A program made the position numbers and the translations under genes. From NCBI RefSeq assembly GCF_017876575.1, contig NZ_JAGIOE010000001.1, positions 434,001 through 498,000 on the forward strand: a stretch of DNA of 64,000 nucleotides. Direction: 5' to 3'. The notes under the pieces were generated by a model, which was not told where the DNA came from, did no database searches, and was given only the letters and a program-made list of their open reading frames with translations. Shown here in pieces: positions 1-9,051 of this stretch (position 1 is the stretch's first letter; every line of letters starts with the position of its first letter). Origin of the DNA: Paeniglutamicibacter psychrophenolicus. Lineage in GTDB: Bacteria; Actinomycetota; Actinomycetes; Actinomycetales; Micrococcaceae.

Positions 1-1
1 A

Positions 2-760
2 CACATGCTCGAACCCGTTTGGTCCTCGACCCTGGGGCGGATCATGGCGCGCGTGGTTGCCGACGGGCACCACAAGCCCGCGGTGGATCTGCTGGCCGAA
101 CGTGCCGAGCAGTGGGTGACAGGCAACCGGGTCATGATCGTGTCCCTGGTCGCCGAGCGTTCCCCCTCCTGGGTCCCGGCGGTGGTCGACACCTTGCTGG
201 GCGAGAAACTTCACCGCGAACTGCACAAGTTCGTCCGTGCCGTGCGCGAGAATCCGCACCACCCGATGCGGCTGAGCATCGATGCGTGGCTGGAGAAATT
301 CGCCACCGACATGCAGGACGACGACGAAATGATCGCCAAGGTCGAGGCCCTGAAGCATTCGGTGCTGGGGGATGCGCAATTGCGTGATCTTGCGGCCACC
401 AGCTGGTCCTCGATCAAGGCCGGCCTGATCGACGCCATGGAAAACCCGGAATCGGAGTTGCGCCGGTCAATGATCGCGGCGATCCGCGACCTCGGCGCCA
501 GGCTGCGCGACGACGCGCAGCTCGCGGCGAAGGTCAACGGGTGGGTGGGCAACGCCGTGGGCTACATCGTGGAAAACTACCGCGGGCAGATCACGTCGCT
601 GATCACCGAGACCGTGGCCCGCTGGGACGGGCGGGAAACCAGCGAAAAGATCGAGTTGCAGGTGGGCAGGGACCTGCAGTTCATTCGCATCAACGGCACG
701 GTCGTGGGTTCCCTGGCGGGACTGGCCATCTTCACGGTGGCCAACGCGCTGCTGCGTTAG
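2..760 (+). CDS. DUF445 family membrane protein, 3' part
   Basis: This is the C-terminal part of a DUF445 protein; the reading frame is open to the left edge, so the true start lies outside the window. Family members are usually around 400 residues, and about 250 are visible here. Seen: a long amphipathic helical region and the family-typical end, with a WDGRETSEKIE stretch, GRDLQFIRINGT, and one hydrophobic C-terminal segment of about 17 residues (roughly 230-247). Function is unknown; these are thought to be membrane-anchored proteins with a long helical body. Its stop codon overlaps that of the convergent EcsC-like gene by four bases. Confidence 0.85.
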   Translation, partial: HMLEPVWSSTLGRIMARVVADGHHKPAVDLLAERAEQWVTGNRVMIVSLVAERSPSWVPAVVDTLLGEKLHRELHKFVRAVRENPHHPMRLSIDAWLEKFATDMQDDDEMIAKVEALKHSVLGDAQLRDLAATSWSSIKAGLIDAMENPESELRRSMIAAIRDLGARLRDDAQLAAKVNGWVGNAVGYIVENYRGQITSLITETVARWDGRETSEKIELQVGRDLQFIRINGTVVGSLAGLAIFTVANALLR

Positions 761-1578
761 GGCGTCTCGCCGGCTTCCAGGCTTGTTCCGCGTCGCTGGC
801 GTTCGGCCTCGATGCCGGCCTCGACCTCGGCCATGGCTTCGCGCCGTTCGCCCTCGCTGACCAGCTGCCCGGGAATGGTGGTCGGCAGGGTGCCGAAGGC
901 CAGGGCCGCCGCCTCGATGACCTTCTTGCCCAGGAATCGGTTGCCGAATCCGCCGACCGCCGCCCCGATGCCGAAGGGGACCATCCGCCCGAGCATCGAA
1001 GCGCCCTGGGTGGCGAACATCTTCTTCAGGAAGGTCCGCTGCATGGTTCCCTGCAGCGTCGAGACCAGGCTGGAGGGTTTGTTGGTGCCGAACATTGCCG
1101 CCCAGCCCTTGACGGGTCCCGCGCCGTGTCCTGCGGCCTGGTGGGTCAGGGCCGAAATCATCGAGCTGCCCTCGTCGCCAAGCAGGATCGCCATGACCAG
1201 GAGCCGTGCCTTGTCCGGGTCCTCGGTGGTGATGCCGTGAAGTTCGGCCAGTGATTGGGCGTAGAGGGCGCTGGCCTCGAGGAAGGCCACGGTTGCGGCG
1301 GCCGAGAACCCCAGGGCCGCGACGGTTCCCACGCCGGGGATCGCGGCGGTGGCACCCACCGCGGCACCGGAGCCGGTGATGGTGAGCAGGTAGTCGCGCT
1401 CGACCAGCTTGGCCAGTTCCGCCGCGCTGCGGCCCGGATTCTTGCGCCGCATCCGCCGCAGGTAGGCCAGGACCAGCGGGCGCTGCACGCCGACGGCCTT
1501 CATGATGGCGCCCTGCACCCCCGGCTTGGGCTTGCCGTCGGGGCCGATGACAGTGGAGGTAATGGGGTTCTTTTTCAT
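757..1578 (-). CDS. EcsC family protein
   Basis: The 273-residue protein resembles the EcsC family, named after a Bacillus protein encoded with an ABC transporter. Seen: a charged N-terminus, then a glycine/alanine-rich hydrophobic stretch around residues 70-105 (TGSGAAVGATAAIPGVGT) and a second one near 195-235 (GIGAAVGGFGNRFLGKK), followed by a charged helical tail. These suggest membrane association. No catalytic motif is evident. It is convergent with the DUF445 gene and not in an obvious operon. The ATG start is supported by the typical MKKNP start of the protein; function remains unknown. Confidence 0.8.
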   Translation of the reverse strand: MKKNPITSTVIGPDGKPKPGVQGAIMKAVGVQRPLVLAYLRRMRRKNPGRSAAELAKLVERDYLLTITGSGAAVGATAAIPGVGTVAALGFSAAATVAFLEASALYAQSLAELHGITTEDPDKARLLVMAILLGDEGSSMISALTHQAAGHGAGPVKGWAAMFGTNKPSSLVSTLQGTMQRTFLKKMFATQGASMLGRMVPFGIGAAVGGFGNRFLGKKVIEAAALAFGTLPTTIPGQLVSEGERREAMAEVEAGIEAERQRRGTSLEAGETP

Positions 1579-1738
1579 CCTGCCCCCACTCTATGGGCAC
1601 CGGGCCGGTCGCCGTAAACGTATTTTCGCTGGGCATATGCTGGCAACCGCACCGCCCGCCCGGCGGGAAGCCCGGGGAGCGGCGAGTTTCCGCGGCGGAA
1701 GGTGCCGCGCCGCGGGCGCAACCGGACTGGTCTCCCCC

Positions 1739-2197
1739 TCAGCGACCGCCGAGCGCCGGCGCAACCGGGCCGAGCGTGTCGGCCTTCATCAGTGCCGTCC
1801 GCAGGGAAACAAACAGCACGACCACGGCAACGGTCAGGGAAATGTGTCCCAGGCCGGCAATCCCGGCGAAGGCCGCGGAGCTTGCGTCGGTGCCCAGCAC
1901 CACCAGCGTGCCCTTGACGAGCATCATGCCTCCGGTCACCGCGACGCCAACGGTCCAGAGCCAGTAGAACCAGGTGAAGGCGCGCGGGGCGGCGGCGGAG
2001 ATTCCAAAGATCTTCTCCAGCGCCAGCACGATGAGCAGGAACACGAAGCCAAGCACCAGCAGGTGGGTGTGGACCAGCGGCAGCTGGGACGCCGAGCGGT
2101 CCATGAAGTCGTTGGCCTTGGTCAGCTCCCGGTAGTACAGGCCCGAGAGGACCCCGGTGATTCCAAAGGCAAAGGCGGTGTACAGCAGGCGCATCAT
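1739..2197 (-). CDS. DUF2871 family membrane protein
   Basis: Small integral membrane protein of 152 residues with about four hydrophobic segments. The frame extends further upstream, but the start chosen is the first ATG of the MMRLLYTAF pair. It follows an AAGGAA ribosome-binding site at good spacing, and the upstream extension is proline/arginine-rich and not protein-like. Seen: LLYTAFAFGITGVLSGLYYR, then HTHLLVLGFVFLLIVLALE, with conserved histidines and a tryptophan-rich loop. The layout resembles DUF2871, and the HTH and GHI histidines recall haem-associated membrane proteins, but no function is established. Confidence 0.8.
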   Translation of the reverse strand: MMRLLYTAFAFGITGVLSGLYYRELTKANDFMDRSASQLPLVHTHLLVLGFVFLLIVLALEKIFGISAAAPRAFTWFYWLWTVGVAVTGGMMLVKGTLVVLGTDASSAAFAGIAGLGHISLTVAVVVLFVSLRTALMKADTLGPVAPALGGR

Positions 2198-2365
2198 GAG
2201 AGTGTTCCTTCTTTCGGCGGTGCCCGGGCAGGCGATGGTTGTGCCGGCAGGGCCGAAGGGCCGGGGCCTTGCCGCATCCCACCACCAACCCTGCCCGGAA
2301 ACGTTCCCGCCCGGATCAACCATCCGGTTGATCCTGCTTGATTCCCGCGCCAGGCGCCTGCCCGC

Positions 2366-2992
2366 TCAGGGCGCCAGGTAGTGCTTGAGGAAGTTGCGCA
2401 CGTCGCGGCGTTCGTCCGCTCCGAACCCGTGCCCCATCTCCGGGTAGGTGCGAGCGGTCAGCGCCGTGTTTTGGTCCAGCCACCGGTCCGTGTGGTCGAT
2501 GGCATCCGGGTTGATCACCACATCATGCGGGTCCCGCCCCCAGAAGCACGGGATCGCCTTCCCGGGTTCGGGGACCGCGTCGGTGAGGTTCAGCAGCTCG
2601 TTGGAAAGCACGAAGCCGCTCAGTCCCACGAGGGCCTTGTAGGTTCCGGGCCGCAACCGGTGCAGCGTGGTGGCCATGGCCATGCCCTGGGAATGCCCGA
2701 GCAGGCTGATCGAGCGGTAACCACGGGCATGGCGGTCCTGCCAGTCGAAGACCCGCTGGGCGGCGGCGACGACCTGGGCAAAGTCGTTGGCCAGGAAGTA
2801 GTCCAGCAGGAACCAGCCGCGGTCCCCGCCCACATCCATCGGGCCGCGCAGTGCCACCCCGGTGGCGTGGGGCGGTAGTTCGTCGAACCAGCCCGTCATC
2901 CGCTCGGGGTTGGAGCCGTACCCGTGCAGCACCACAACCAGGTCGGTGCCTTCACGCTGCGGTGCCGGGCGCGAATAGATTCCCTCATCCAT
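2366..2992 (-). CDS. Phospholipase/carboxylesterase-type alpha/beta hydrolase
   Basis: A 208-residue cytosolic serine hydrolase of the carboxylesterase/phospholipase (abhydrolase_2) type. Seen: the oxyanion-hole strand LVVVLHGYGSNPE near residues 18-30, the nucleophile elbow GHSQG near residue 98-102, an aspartate in WGRDPHDVV near 152, and the catalytic histidine in MGHGF near 190. Length and spacing match the family. It probably hydrolyses short acyl esters or thioesters; the substrate cannot be read from sequence. It has its own transcription unit, separated by about 170 bases from the DUF2871 gene downstream. Confidence 0.85.
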   Translation of the reverse strand: MDEGIYSRPAPQREGTDLVVVLHGYGSNPERMTGWFDELPPHATGVALRGPMDVGGDRGWFLLDYFLANDFAQVVAAAQRVFDWQDRHARGYRSISLLGHSQGMAMATTLHRLRPGTYKALVGLSGFVLSNELLNLTDAVPEPGKAIPCFWGRDPHDVVINPDAIDHTDRWLDQNTALTARTYPEMGHGFGADERRDVRNFLKHYLAP

Positions 2993-3117
2993 TCCCCCAC
3001 CTTAACGGCCCGGTCCGCGGGACGCCGGGAGCTGTACGGTATTTGTTGTAGATTGAGACCATCGGACAGTGACACGCGTCACGCCGCAAGTCGCCGCAGT
3101 GTTCCAGGAGCCGCCAC

Positions 3118-4347
3118 GTGCCAACCACCCCTGATGCACCACCCGCCCGCCACGCCGGTGACCGCGAACGCTTTACGTCCTATTCCCGGGCGCTGGAACA
3201 AGCCGGCCTGGATTCAAGACCCGTGGGAATCCTTGACCTTGACGACTTCGACGCGAATGCCGCGGAATTGTCCCGGCGCGCCGGGTCCAAACCCATCCGC
3301 GTGGCCTCCAAGTCCCTGCGCATCCGCTTTGCGGTGCAACGCGCGCTGGCACGCCGCGGCTACGCGGGGGTGCTGGCCTTCAGCCTCCACGAGGCCATCT
3401 GGCTTGCCGAATCGGGAATCCGGGACATCGTCGTGGGATACCCATGCACCGATACGGCAGCACTTGCGGCACTGGCCGCCAGCGAAGTGGCCCTGGAACA
3501 GGTGACCCTGATGGTCGATGACACGGCCCAGCTCGACGCCCTGGCAGCAGCGGCCCCGAACCACCCGCCCGTGCAGGTCGCGATCGAGCTGGATGCCTCC
3601 TACCGGCCGGTGCGCTGGGTGGGCATCGGCGCGGCGCGCTCCCCGCTGCGCACCGCGGCCGACGTTGCGGCACTGGGGGCAGCGATCATGCACCGCAGGA
3701 ACCTGGCTCTGGTGGGGATGATGGCCTACGAGGGGCAGATCGCCGGGGTCCCGAATGCCGTACCGGGACCGCGCGGGATGATCGTGCGCCGCATGCAGCG
3801 GGCCTCGGCCGCCGACATCGGCGATCGCCGCGCGCAGGCGGTGGCTGCACTTTCCTCGATGGCCGAGCTGCGCTTCGTCAACGGCGGGGGCACCGGATCG
3901 CTGGAATCCACGGCGGCCGAGGCGGCCGTGAGCGAGGTTGCCGCCGGTTCCGGGCTCATCGGACCCGGGCTCTTTGACGGGTACCGGGGATTCAAGCCGC
4001 GCCCGGCCCTGCACTTCGGGCTGCAGGTGGTGCGCCGCCCCGGCCCGGGGATCGTGACCGTGCACGGCGGGGGCTGGATCGCCTCGGGCCCGCCGGGCAC
4101 CGACAGGCAGCCGACCATCGCCTGGCCCAGGGGGCTGAAGTACCGCGGCACCGAGGGCGCCGGCGAGGTGCAGACCCCGCTGGCGGGCGCCGCCGCGAAC
4201 ACCCTGGCATTGGGCGACACCGTGTATTTCCGCCACGCCAAGGCCGGGGAGCTGGCCGAGCACCTTAACGAGGTGGCGGTGTATTCCGCCGGGCGCATCA
4301 TCGAATGCCAACCCACCTATCGCGGGGAAGGGAAGGCATTCCTGTGA
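3118..4347 (+). CDS. PLP-dependent amino acid deaminase/aldolase (D-serine deaminase-like, alanine racemase N-terminal fold)
   Basis: A 409-residue fold-type III PLP enzyme. Seen: the N-terminal barrel with PIRVASKSLRIRF, whose lysine is the expected PLP Schiff-base residue, then VGMMAYEGQIAG and FVNGGGTGSL (phosphate-binding glycines). A C-terminal domain with GLQVVRRPG, HGGGWIASGPP and DTVYFRHAKAGE supplies the histidine region seen in D-threonine aldolase/D-serine dehydratase relatives. The start is GTG, seven bases after AGGAG. Its stop overlaps the start of the next gene (GTGA), so the two are translationally coupled. The likely activity is on a D-amino acid or beta-hydroxy amino acid; the exact substrate is unknown. 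Confidence 0.82.
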   Translation: MPTTPDAPPARHAGDRERFTSYSRALEQAGLDSRPVGILDLDDFDANAAELSRRAGSKPIRVASKSLRIRFAVQRALARRGYAGVLAFSLHEAIWLAESGIRDIVVGYPCTDTAALAALAASEVALEQVTLMVDDTAQLDALAAAAPNHPPVQVAIELDASYRPVRWVGIGAARSPLRTAADVAALGAAIMHRRNLALVGMMAYEGQIAGVPNAVPGPRGMIVRRMQRASAADIGDRRAQAVAALSSMAELRFVNGGGTGSLESTAAEAAVSEVAAGSGLIGPGLFDGYRGFKPRPALHFGLQVVRRPGPGIVTVHGGGWIASGPPGTDRQPTIAWPRGLKYRGTEGAGEVQTPLAGAAANTLALGDTVYFRHAKAGELAEHLNEVAVYSAGRIIECQPTYRGEGKAFL

Positions 4348-5678
4348 GGACGGCACGGCTCGAGGGCCTGGACCGGAACGGGACCTGGCGCAACTGGGCG
4401 GCAAGCGTCGTGGCCCGCCCCTCCGGAACGGCCGCCCCGGGCAGCGAGGACGAGATCTCCACCCTGCTGGCCGGGGCCAACGATTCCGGCACTCGGCTGA
4501 AGGTGGTCGGCGGCGGGCATTCCTTCACACCGATCGCCGCCAGCGACGGGCTGCTGCTGAGCCTCGATGCGCTGACCGGGATCGTGCACGTCGATGCGGC
4601 CACGGCCCGGGTGCGTTTCCGCGCCGGGACGCGGCTGCGGGACGTGGCGCGCCTGCTGGAACCCCACGGTCTGGCGCTGGCCAACATGGGCGACATCGAC
4701 CACCAGTCGCTGGCCGGGGCGATCAGTACCTCCACGCACGGGACCGGGCTGGGCTTCACCGGTTTCTCCGGAATGGTCACCGCGCTGCGCCTGGTGCTGC
4801 CCGACGGCAGCGCGCGCGAGTGCTCACCAACGTCCAACCCGGATTTGTTCCAGGCCGCCCGAGTGGGCCTCGGCGCGCTGGGAGTGCTCACCGAGGTCAC
4901 CCTCCAATGCGTCCCGCGCTTCAAGTTGCGCGCGCTCGAGGCCCCCGAACCGCTGGAGGGCATGCTCGAATCCTTCGTGGAACGCTGCGCGGGCACCGAC
5001 CATTTGGAGTTCTACTGGTTCCCGCACACCGAGGTGGCCCTGGCCAAGACCAATAAGCGGTTGCCCGACAACACGGCCAGCGACCCGGTGCCGCTGCGCT
5101 CGCGGCTCATCGACGACGAGCTGCTGGGCAACGGGGCCTTCGCACTGACCTGCAGGCTGGGGGCTGCCCTGCCCTGGATGGTGCCGAGGCTGAACCGCTT
5201 TGCCGCCAGGGCGCTGGCGGTGCGCGAATACACCGACCAGTCCGAGCGCGTGTTCGTGGCCCCGCGCAGGGTCCGCTTCCGCGAAATGGAGTACGCCATC
5301 CCGCTCGGAGCCCTTCCCGCGGCCTTCAACCAGGTGCGCCGGGTCGTGGAGGCCTACCCGCAGAAGATCTCCTTCCCGCTGGAGGTCAGGTCGGCCGCGG
5401 CGGACGACACCTGGCTGGGCACCGCGACGGGCCGGGAGACGGCATACATTGCCGTGCATCGCTACGCGCGGGAACCGGCCGGGGACTTCCTGGCAAGCGT
5501 GGAAAAGGTTTTCACGGAATTCGACGGGCGCCCGCACTGGGGAAAGCTGCACACCCGCGACGGCGCATTCTTCGAGGCCGCCTACCCGCGCTTCGGCGAC
5601 TTCCTGGCCCAACGCGATGCCGTCGACCCGCACGGGACGCTGCTGAACGAGCACCTGCGCCACATCCTGGGAAGGTGA
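4344..5678 (+). CDS. D-arabinono-1,4-lactone/L-gulono-lactone oxidase-type FAD oxidoreductase
   Basis: FAD-linked sugar-lactone oxidase, 444 residues from the GTG that overlaps the upstream stop as GTGA; an ATG 39 bases earlier is possible but has no ribosome-binding site. Seen: VVGGGHSFTPIA (the histidine that carries covalent FAD in aldonolactone oxidases), ANMGDIDHQSLAGAISTSTHG (FAD-binding), GALGVLTEVTLQ, and the C-terminal HWGKLHTRD typical of the ALO family. It likely oxidises an aldono-lactone or polyol with oxygen. The coupling to a PLP enzyme is common in actinobacteria but its metabolic reason is unclear. Confidence 0.85.
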   Translation: MRTARLEGLDRNGTWRNWAASVVARPSGTAAPGSEDEISTLLAGANDSGTRLKVVGGGHSFTPIAASDGLLLSLDALTGIVHVDAATARVRFRAGTRLRDVARLLEPHGLALANMGDIDHQSLAGAISTSTHGTGLGFTGFSGMVTALRLVLPDGSARECSPTSNPDLFQAARVGLGALGVLTEVTLQCVPRFKLRALEAPEPLEGMLESFVERCAGTDHLEFYWFPHTEVALAKTNKRLPDNTASDPVPLRSRLIDDELLGNGAFALTCRLGAALPWMVPRLNRFAARALAVREYTDQSERVFVAPRRVRFREMEYAIPLGALPAAFNQVRRVVEAYPQKISFPLEVRSAAADDTWLGTATGRETAYIAVHRYAREPAGDFLASVEKVFTEFDGRPHWGKLHTRDGAFFEAAYPRFGDFLAQRDAVDPHGTLLNEHLRHILGR

Positions 5679-5732
5679 GCCGGCACCCGGCCGATTCGCT
5701 TCGATGGCGAGCCGCGTCGCATACTGGGGCGC

Positions 5733-6308
5733 ATGAGAATCGATTCGTTGGACGTGTCGCTGATCGAGCTGTTCACCGACGTCCCGGGCATCGGGGTCAT
5801 GGAGTGCTCCAAGCGCCTGGGCGTTGCCCGCGGCACGGTGCAGAACAGGCTGAACCGGCTGCACGAATCCGGGGTCATCACCCGCATTGCCCCGCACATC
5901 GATGCCGCGGCCATGGGATACCCGGTCGCCGCGTTCTGCTCGCTGCAGATCCAGCAGAACCTGGGCCAGGACGGCATGGCCGAGAAGCTCGCCCAGATCC
6001 CCGAGATCCTTGAGCTGCACACCGTCTCGGGCTCCAGCGACTTCCTGGTGAAGATCGTCGCCCGCTCGACCGCGGACCTGCAGCGGGTGCTCGATGCGAT
6101 TTCCTCCACCGAGGGCATGGGCCGCTCCTCCTCGTCCATCGTGCTGGAAACGCACTTCGAGAACCGGGTCATCCCGTTGGCGCGGGATGCCGCCGCGCAG
6201 AATCCCGAGGCCCCGCCGGAGCCCGGCCGGCGCTCGCGAAACGGCGTGCAGCGCAATGGCGGTACGCTGAATGCGGCTAGAAAAAACATTGGGCACAATG
6301 TCCAGTGA
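5733..6308 (+). CDS. Lrp/AsnC family transcriptional regulator
   Basis: A 191-residue regulator. Seen: an N-terminal AsnC-type winged helix-turn-helix (residues about 5-55, with MECSKRLGVARGTVQNRLNRL as the recognition region) followed by the RAM ligand-binding domain (about 70-150; LHTVSGSSDFLVKIVAR is typical). The last 40 residues are a basic, low-complexity tail beyond the usual family end. It directly precedes an aminotransferase and an amino-acid permease on the same strand. Lrp proteins commonly control adjacent amino-acid genes, so autoregulation and control of these two are likely (inference). Confidence 0.87.
   Translation: MRIDSLDVSLIELFTDVPGIGVMECSKRLGVARGTVQNRLNRLHESGVITRIAPHIDAAAMGYPVAAFCSLQIQQNLGQDGMAEKLAQIPEILELHTVSGSSDFLVKIVARSTADLQRVLDAISSTEGMGRSSSSIVLETHFENRVIPLARDAAAQNPEAPPEPGRRSRNGVQRNGGTLNAARKNIGHNVQ
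6287..6300. promoter_or_regulatory. Candidate palindromic operator upstream of the aminotransferase
   Basis: The sequence CATTG-GGCA-CAATG is a perfect 5+5 inverted repeat preceded by an A6 run. It overlaps the extreme 3' end of the Lrp-family gene and sits about 150 bases before the aminotransferase start. It could be a binding site for the adjacent Lrp regulator. Short palindromes occur by chance, so support is weak. Confidence 0.25.
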
Positions 6309-6452
6309 TTCACGACACGCAGTGACCCTTGTGTACATGTTGTGCGGTGTTTTGCCGGTCGGTTGACCCGCCGGAGCTTATTTTCGTAGCTTTTGTGAGT
6401 CACGTCACCGGCGACGTGCGAACGGCTTGTTTTTCGAAAGGCACCCCCCACC

Positions 6453-7532
6453 ATGAGCATTGTCCAGCGCACTTCCCTGCACGCGATCCCCGCCTACAAG
6501 CAGGGCGCAACCCCGGGTGCCGGGGAGCAGGCCTTCAAGCTGTCCTCGAACGAGAATCCCTATCCGCCGCTGGGCTCGGTCATCGCCGGCCTTTCATCCG
6601 AGCTGGGCACCATCAACCAGTACCCCAACGCCGCGGCCCCCGAGCTGGTCGGCGCCCTGACCGCACGCCTCGGCGTGGAGCCGGAGACCATCGCCCTGGG
6701 CGCCGGATCCGTGGAGGTTGCCGGACAGCTGATCCACGCGACCACCAACCCGGGCGACGAGGTCCTCTTCGCCTGGCGCTCCTTCGAGGCCTACCCGATC
6801 CTGGCCCACGTGGCCGGGGCAACCCCGGTGATGGTGCCGCTGGACGGGCACGGGGCCCACGACCTTCCCGCCATGGCCGCGGCGATCACCGAGCGCACCG
6901 CGCTGGTGTTCATCTGCAACCCCAACAACCCGACCGGCACCGTCGTTGACACCGCCGCGGTGGATGCCTTCATGGCCCAGGTCCCGGCCCGCGTGCTGGT
7001 GGTCATCGACGAGGCCTACGTCCACTTCAACACCGACCCGGACTCGGCCATCGGCCTGGACTTCTTCCACCGCTACCCCAACGTCGCGGTGCTGCACACC
7101 TTCTCCAAGGCCTATGGTCTGGCCGGGCTGCGCATCGGCTACGCCGTGGCACCACCGGAGGTCGCCGCGAACCTGCGCAAGACCGCCATCCCGTTCGGCG
7201 TCACCGCGCTGGCCCAGCGCGCCGCGGTGCTTTCCCTGGAACACGAGGACGAGCTGCAGGTGCGCATCGACGAGCTGGTCGCCGCCCGCGAGTCCCTGCT
7301 CGCCGAACTGCGCACCGCCGGAATCAATGCCACCGATTCCCAGGCCAACTTCATCTGGCTTTCCACCGGGGACGCCACCGAAGCCGTGGATGCGGTGCTG
7401 CGCGCCGCAGGCGTCTGGGCGCGAGCCTTCCCCGGGGACGGGATCCGGATCTCCATCGGGTCCCCCGAGGCCAACAAGGCCATTGCCAAGACCGTCATCT
7501 CGGCGCTGGCCGAAGCCCCCGCGAATGCCTAG
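6453..7532 (+). CDS. Histidinol-phosphate/aromatic amino acid aminotransferase
   Basis: Class I/II PLP aminotransferase of 359 residues, the length of HisC and of actinobacterial aromatic aminotransferase Pat. Seen: LSSNENPYPP near the N-terminus, CNPNNPTG (substrate/PLP contact), VIDEAYVHF (PLP aspartate region), TFSKAYGLAGLRIGYA (Schiff-base lysine) and the C-terminal GDGIRISIGSPE (carboxylate-binding arginine). It is probably a stand-alone aromatic/histidinol-phosphate transaminase, because no other his genes are nearby and it sits between an Lrp regulator and an amino-acid permease. HisC versus Pat cannot be settled from sequence alone. About 145 bases of AT-richer leader precede it. Confidence 0.83.
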   Translation: MSIVQRTSLHAIPAYKQGATPGAGEQAFKLSSNENPYPPLGSVIAGLSSELGTINQYPNAAAPELVGALTARLGVEPETIALGAGSVEVAGQLIHATTNPGDEVLFAWRSFEAYPILAHVAGATPVMVPLDGHGAHDLPAMAAAITERTALVFICNPNNPTGTVVDTAAVDAFMAQVPARVLVVIDEAYVHFNTDPDSAIGLDFFHRYPNVAVLHTFSKAYGLAGLRIGYAVAPPEVAANLRKTAIPFGVTALAQRAAVLSLEHEDELQVRIDELVAARESLLAELRTAGINATDSQANFIWLSTGDATEAVDAVLRAAGVWARAFPGDGIRISIGSPEANKAIAKTVISALAEAPANA

Positions 7533-7539
7533 GACCGCC

Positions 7540-8967
7540 ATGAACCCCAAGACCGCGAGCCTTAACACCCGCCAGATCACCATGATGGGCCTTGGCGGTG
7601 CCATCGGCGCCGGCCTGTTCATCGGTTCCGGGCAGGCCGTTGCGGTGGCCGGCCCGGGCATCATCCTGGCGTTCGCCCTGGCCGGGCTCCTGGTCATCCT
7701 GATCATGAACATGCTCGGCGAAATGGCCGCGGCAAACCCCTCCTCCGGCTCCTTCTCCGTATATGCCACCAAGGCCATGGGCCCGAATGCCGGGGCCATC
7801 ATCGGCTGGCTCTACTGGATCCAGGGCGTCATCGTCATCGCCGCGGAGGCAACGGGCGCCGCGGCGATCATCGGGGGCTGGTTCCCCGGGGTGTCCCAGG
7901 GAACCTGGTCGCTTTTCTTCGTGGCGCTGCTGACCGCGGTCAACCTGGCCAATGTGGCACGCTTCGGCCAGTTCGAGTACTGGTTCTCCTTCCTGAAGGT
8001 CGCCGCGATCGTGGCGTTCCTGGCCATCGGCGTCGCCATCATCGCCGGGCTGGTGCCCGGGGTGGCGGCCACCGGGCTTTCCAACCTGGTGGCCCACGAC
8101 GGCTTCCTGCCCAATGGCGTGGTCGGCCTGTGCGCCGGGCTGTTGATGGTCATCTTCGCCTTCGGCGGCATCGAGATCGTGGCCATTGCCGCGGCCGAAA
8201 GCGACGACCCGCGCACCTCCATCCGCAAGGCCGTGCGAGGGGTGCTGTTCCGCGTGCTGGTCTTCTATGTGGGCTCGGCCCTGGTGATGGTCTCGGTGCT
8301 GCCCTGGTACTCGCCGGAGCTGGCCGCTTCGCCTTTCGTCGCGGTCCTCACCTTCGCGCACATCCCGTGGATCGACTCGATCATGGCCCTGGTGGTGGTG
8401 ATTGCCCTGCTCTCGGCCATGAACGCGAACATCTATGCCGCCTCGCGCATGTTGCTTTCGCTCTCCGAGCGCAAGATCGCCCCTCGGGTCATCCAGGTGC
8501 GCAACCGCAGCAACACCCCGTACGTCGCGGTGACCGCCTCGGTGATCCTGTGCTCGGTCGCGGTGGTCATGAACTACCTGGCCCCTGACTTGGTCATGCC
8601 GATGCTGCTCAACGCCGTGGGTTCAACGCTGCTGGTCACCTGGGGATTCATTGCGCTCTCGCAGGTCATCCTGCGCGTGCGTGCCGACAGGGACCCGTCC
8701 ATCCACCTGCCGGTGCGGATGCCGCTCTTCCCGTACCTGTCCATCCTGGCGCTGGTGATGCTCGCGGGCATCGTGGTGCTGGCGCTCTTCGACCCCGCCA
8801 GCCGCACACAGCTGATTGCCACGCTGGGGCTCACCGTGGCGATCGGGGTGCTCAACGCCCTGGCCCAGCGCCGTGCCCTGCGCTTGGCGGCTCCCGGGGC
8901 CCCCGGAGCCGAGGTTCGGCACGCCGATGCGGCGGATGCGGAGCGTGGGGACCACCGGGTTTCCTGA
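7540..8967 (+). CDS. APC superfamily amino acid permease
   Basis: A 475-residue permease of the amino acid transporter (AAT) family with about 12 membrane spans. Seen: the family-typical first helix with MGLGGAIGAGLFIGSG, the GEMAAANPSSGSFSVYA region after helix 2, and FGGIEIVAIAAAES in the middle. The start chosen is the ATG five bases after AGGA, seven bases beyond the aminotransferase stop; another ATG 15 bases upstream lacks a ribosome-binding site. The operon-like position suggests import of the amino acid that the upstream transaminase processes (inference). The exact substrate is not determinable. A strong hairpin follows. Confidence 0.86.
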   Translation: MNPKTASLNTRQITMMGLGGAIGAGLFIGSGQAVAVAGPGIILAFALAGLLVILIMNMLGEMAAANPSSGSFSVYATKAMGPNAGAIIGWLYWIQGVIVIAAEATGAAAIIGGWFPGVSQGTWSLFFVALLTAVNLANVARFGQFEYWFSFLKVAAIVAFLAIGVAIIAGLVPGVAATGLSNLVAHDGFLPNGVVGLCAGLLMVIFAFGGIEIVAIAAAESDDPRTSIRKAVRGVLFRVLVFYVGSALVMVSVLPWYSPELAASPFVAVLTFAHIPWIDSIMALVVVIALLSAMNANIYAASRMLLSLSERKIAPRVIQVRNRSNTPYVAVTASVILCSVAVVMNYLAPDLVMPMLLNAVGSTLLVTWGFIALSQVILRVRADRDPSIHLPVRMPLFPYLSILALVMLAGIVVLALFDPASRTQLIATLGLTVAIGVLNALAQRRALRLAAPGAPGAEVRHADAADAERGDHRVS

Positions 8968-8993
8968 GCCGCTGGTCGTCCCGGACGCCGGAC

Positions 8994-9025
8994 GGCCACC
9001 ACCTCCCCTTGGGGAGGTGGCGGCC
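8994..9025. terminator. Bidirectional hairpin terminator between permease and secreted nuclease
   Basis: Perfect ten-base stem CCACCTCCCC/GGGGAGGTGG with a TT loop, extended by GGCC/GGCC after one mismatch. It lies between two convergent genes 84 bases apart, so it can end transcription from both sides. Confidence 0.8.
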
Positions 9026-9051
9026 GTTCGTCGTTGCCCGGGATGCCGCGC

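Noticed and set aside
4824-6338. 504-residue open frame opposite the lactone oxidase and Lrp genes
   Set aside because: Antisense shadow of two recognised genes; translation is Gly/Arg/Pro-rich without domains.
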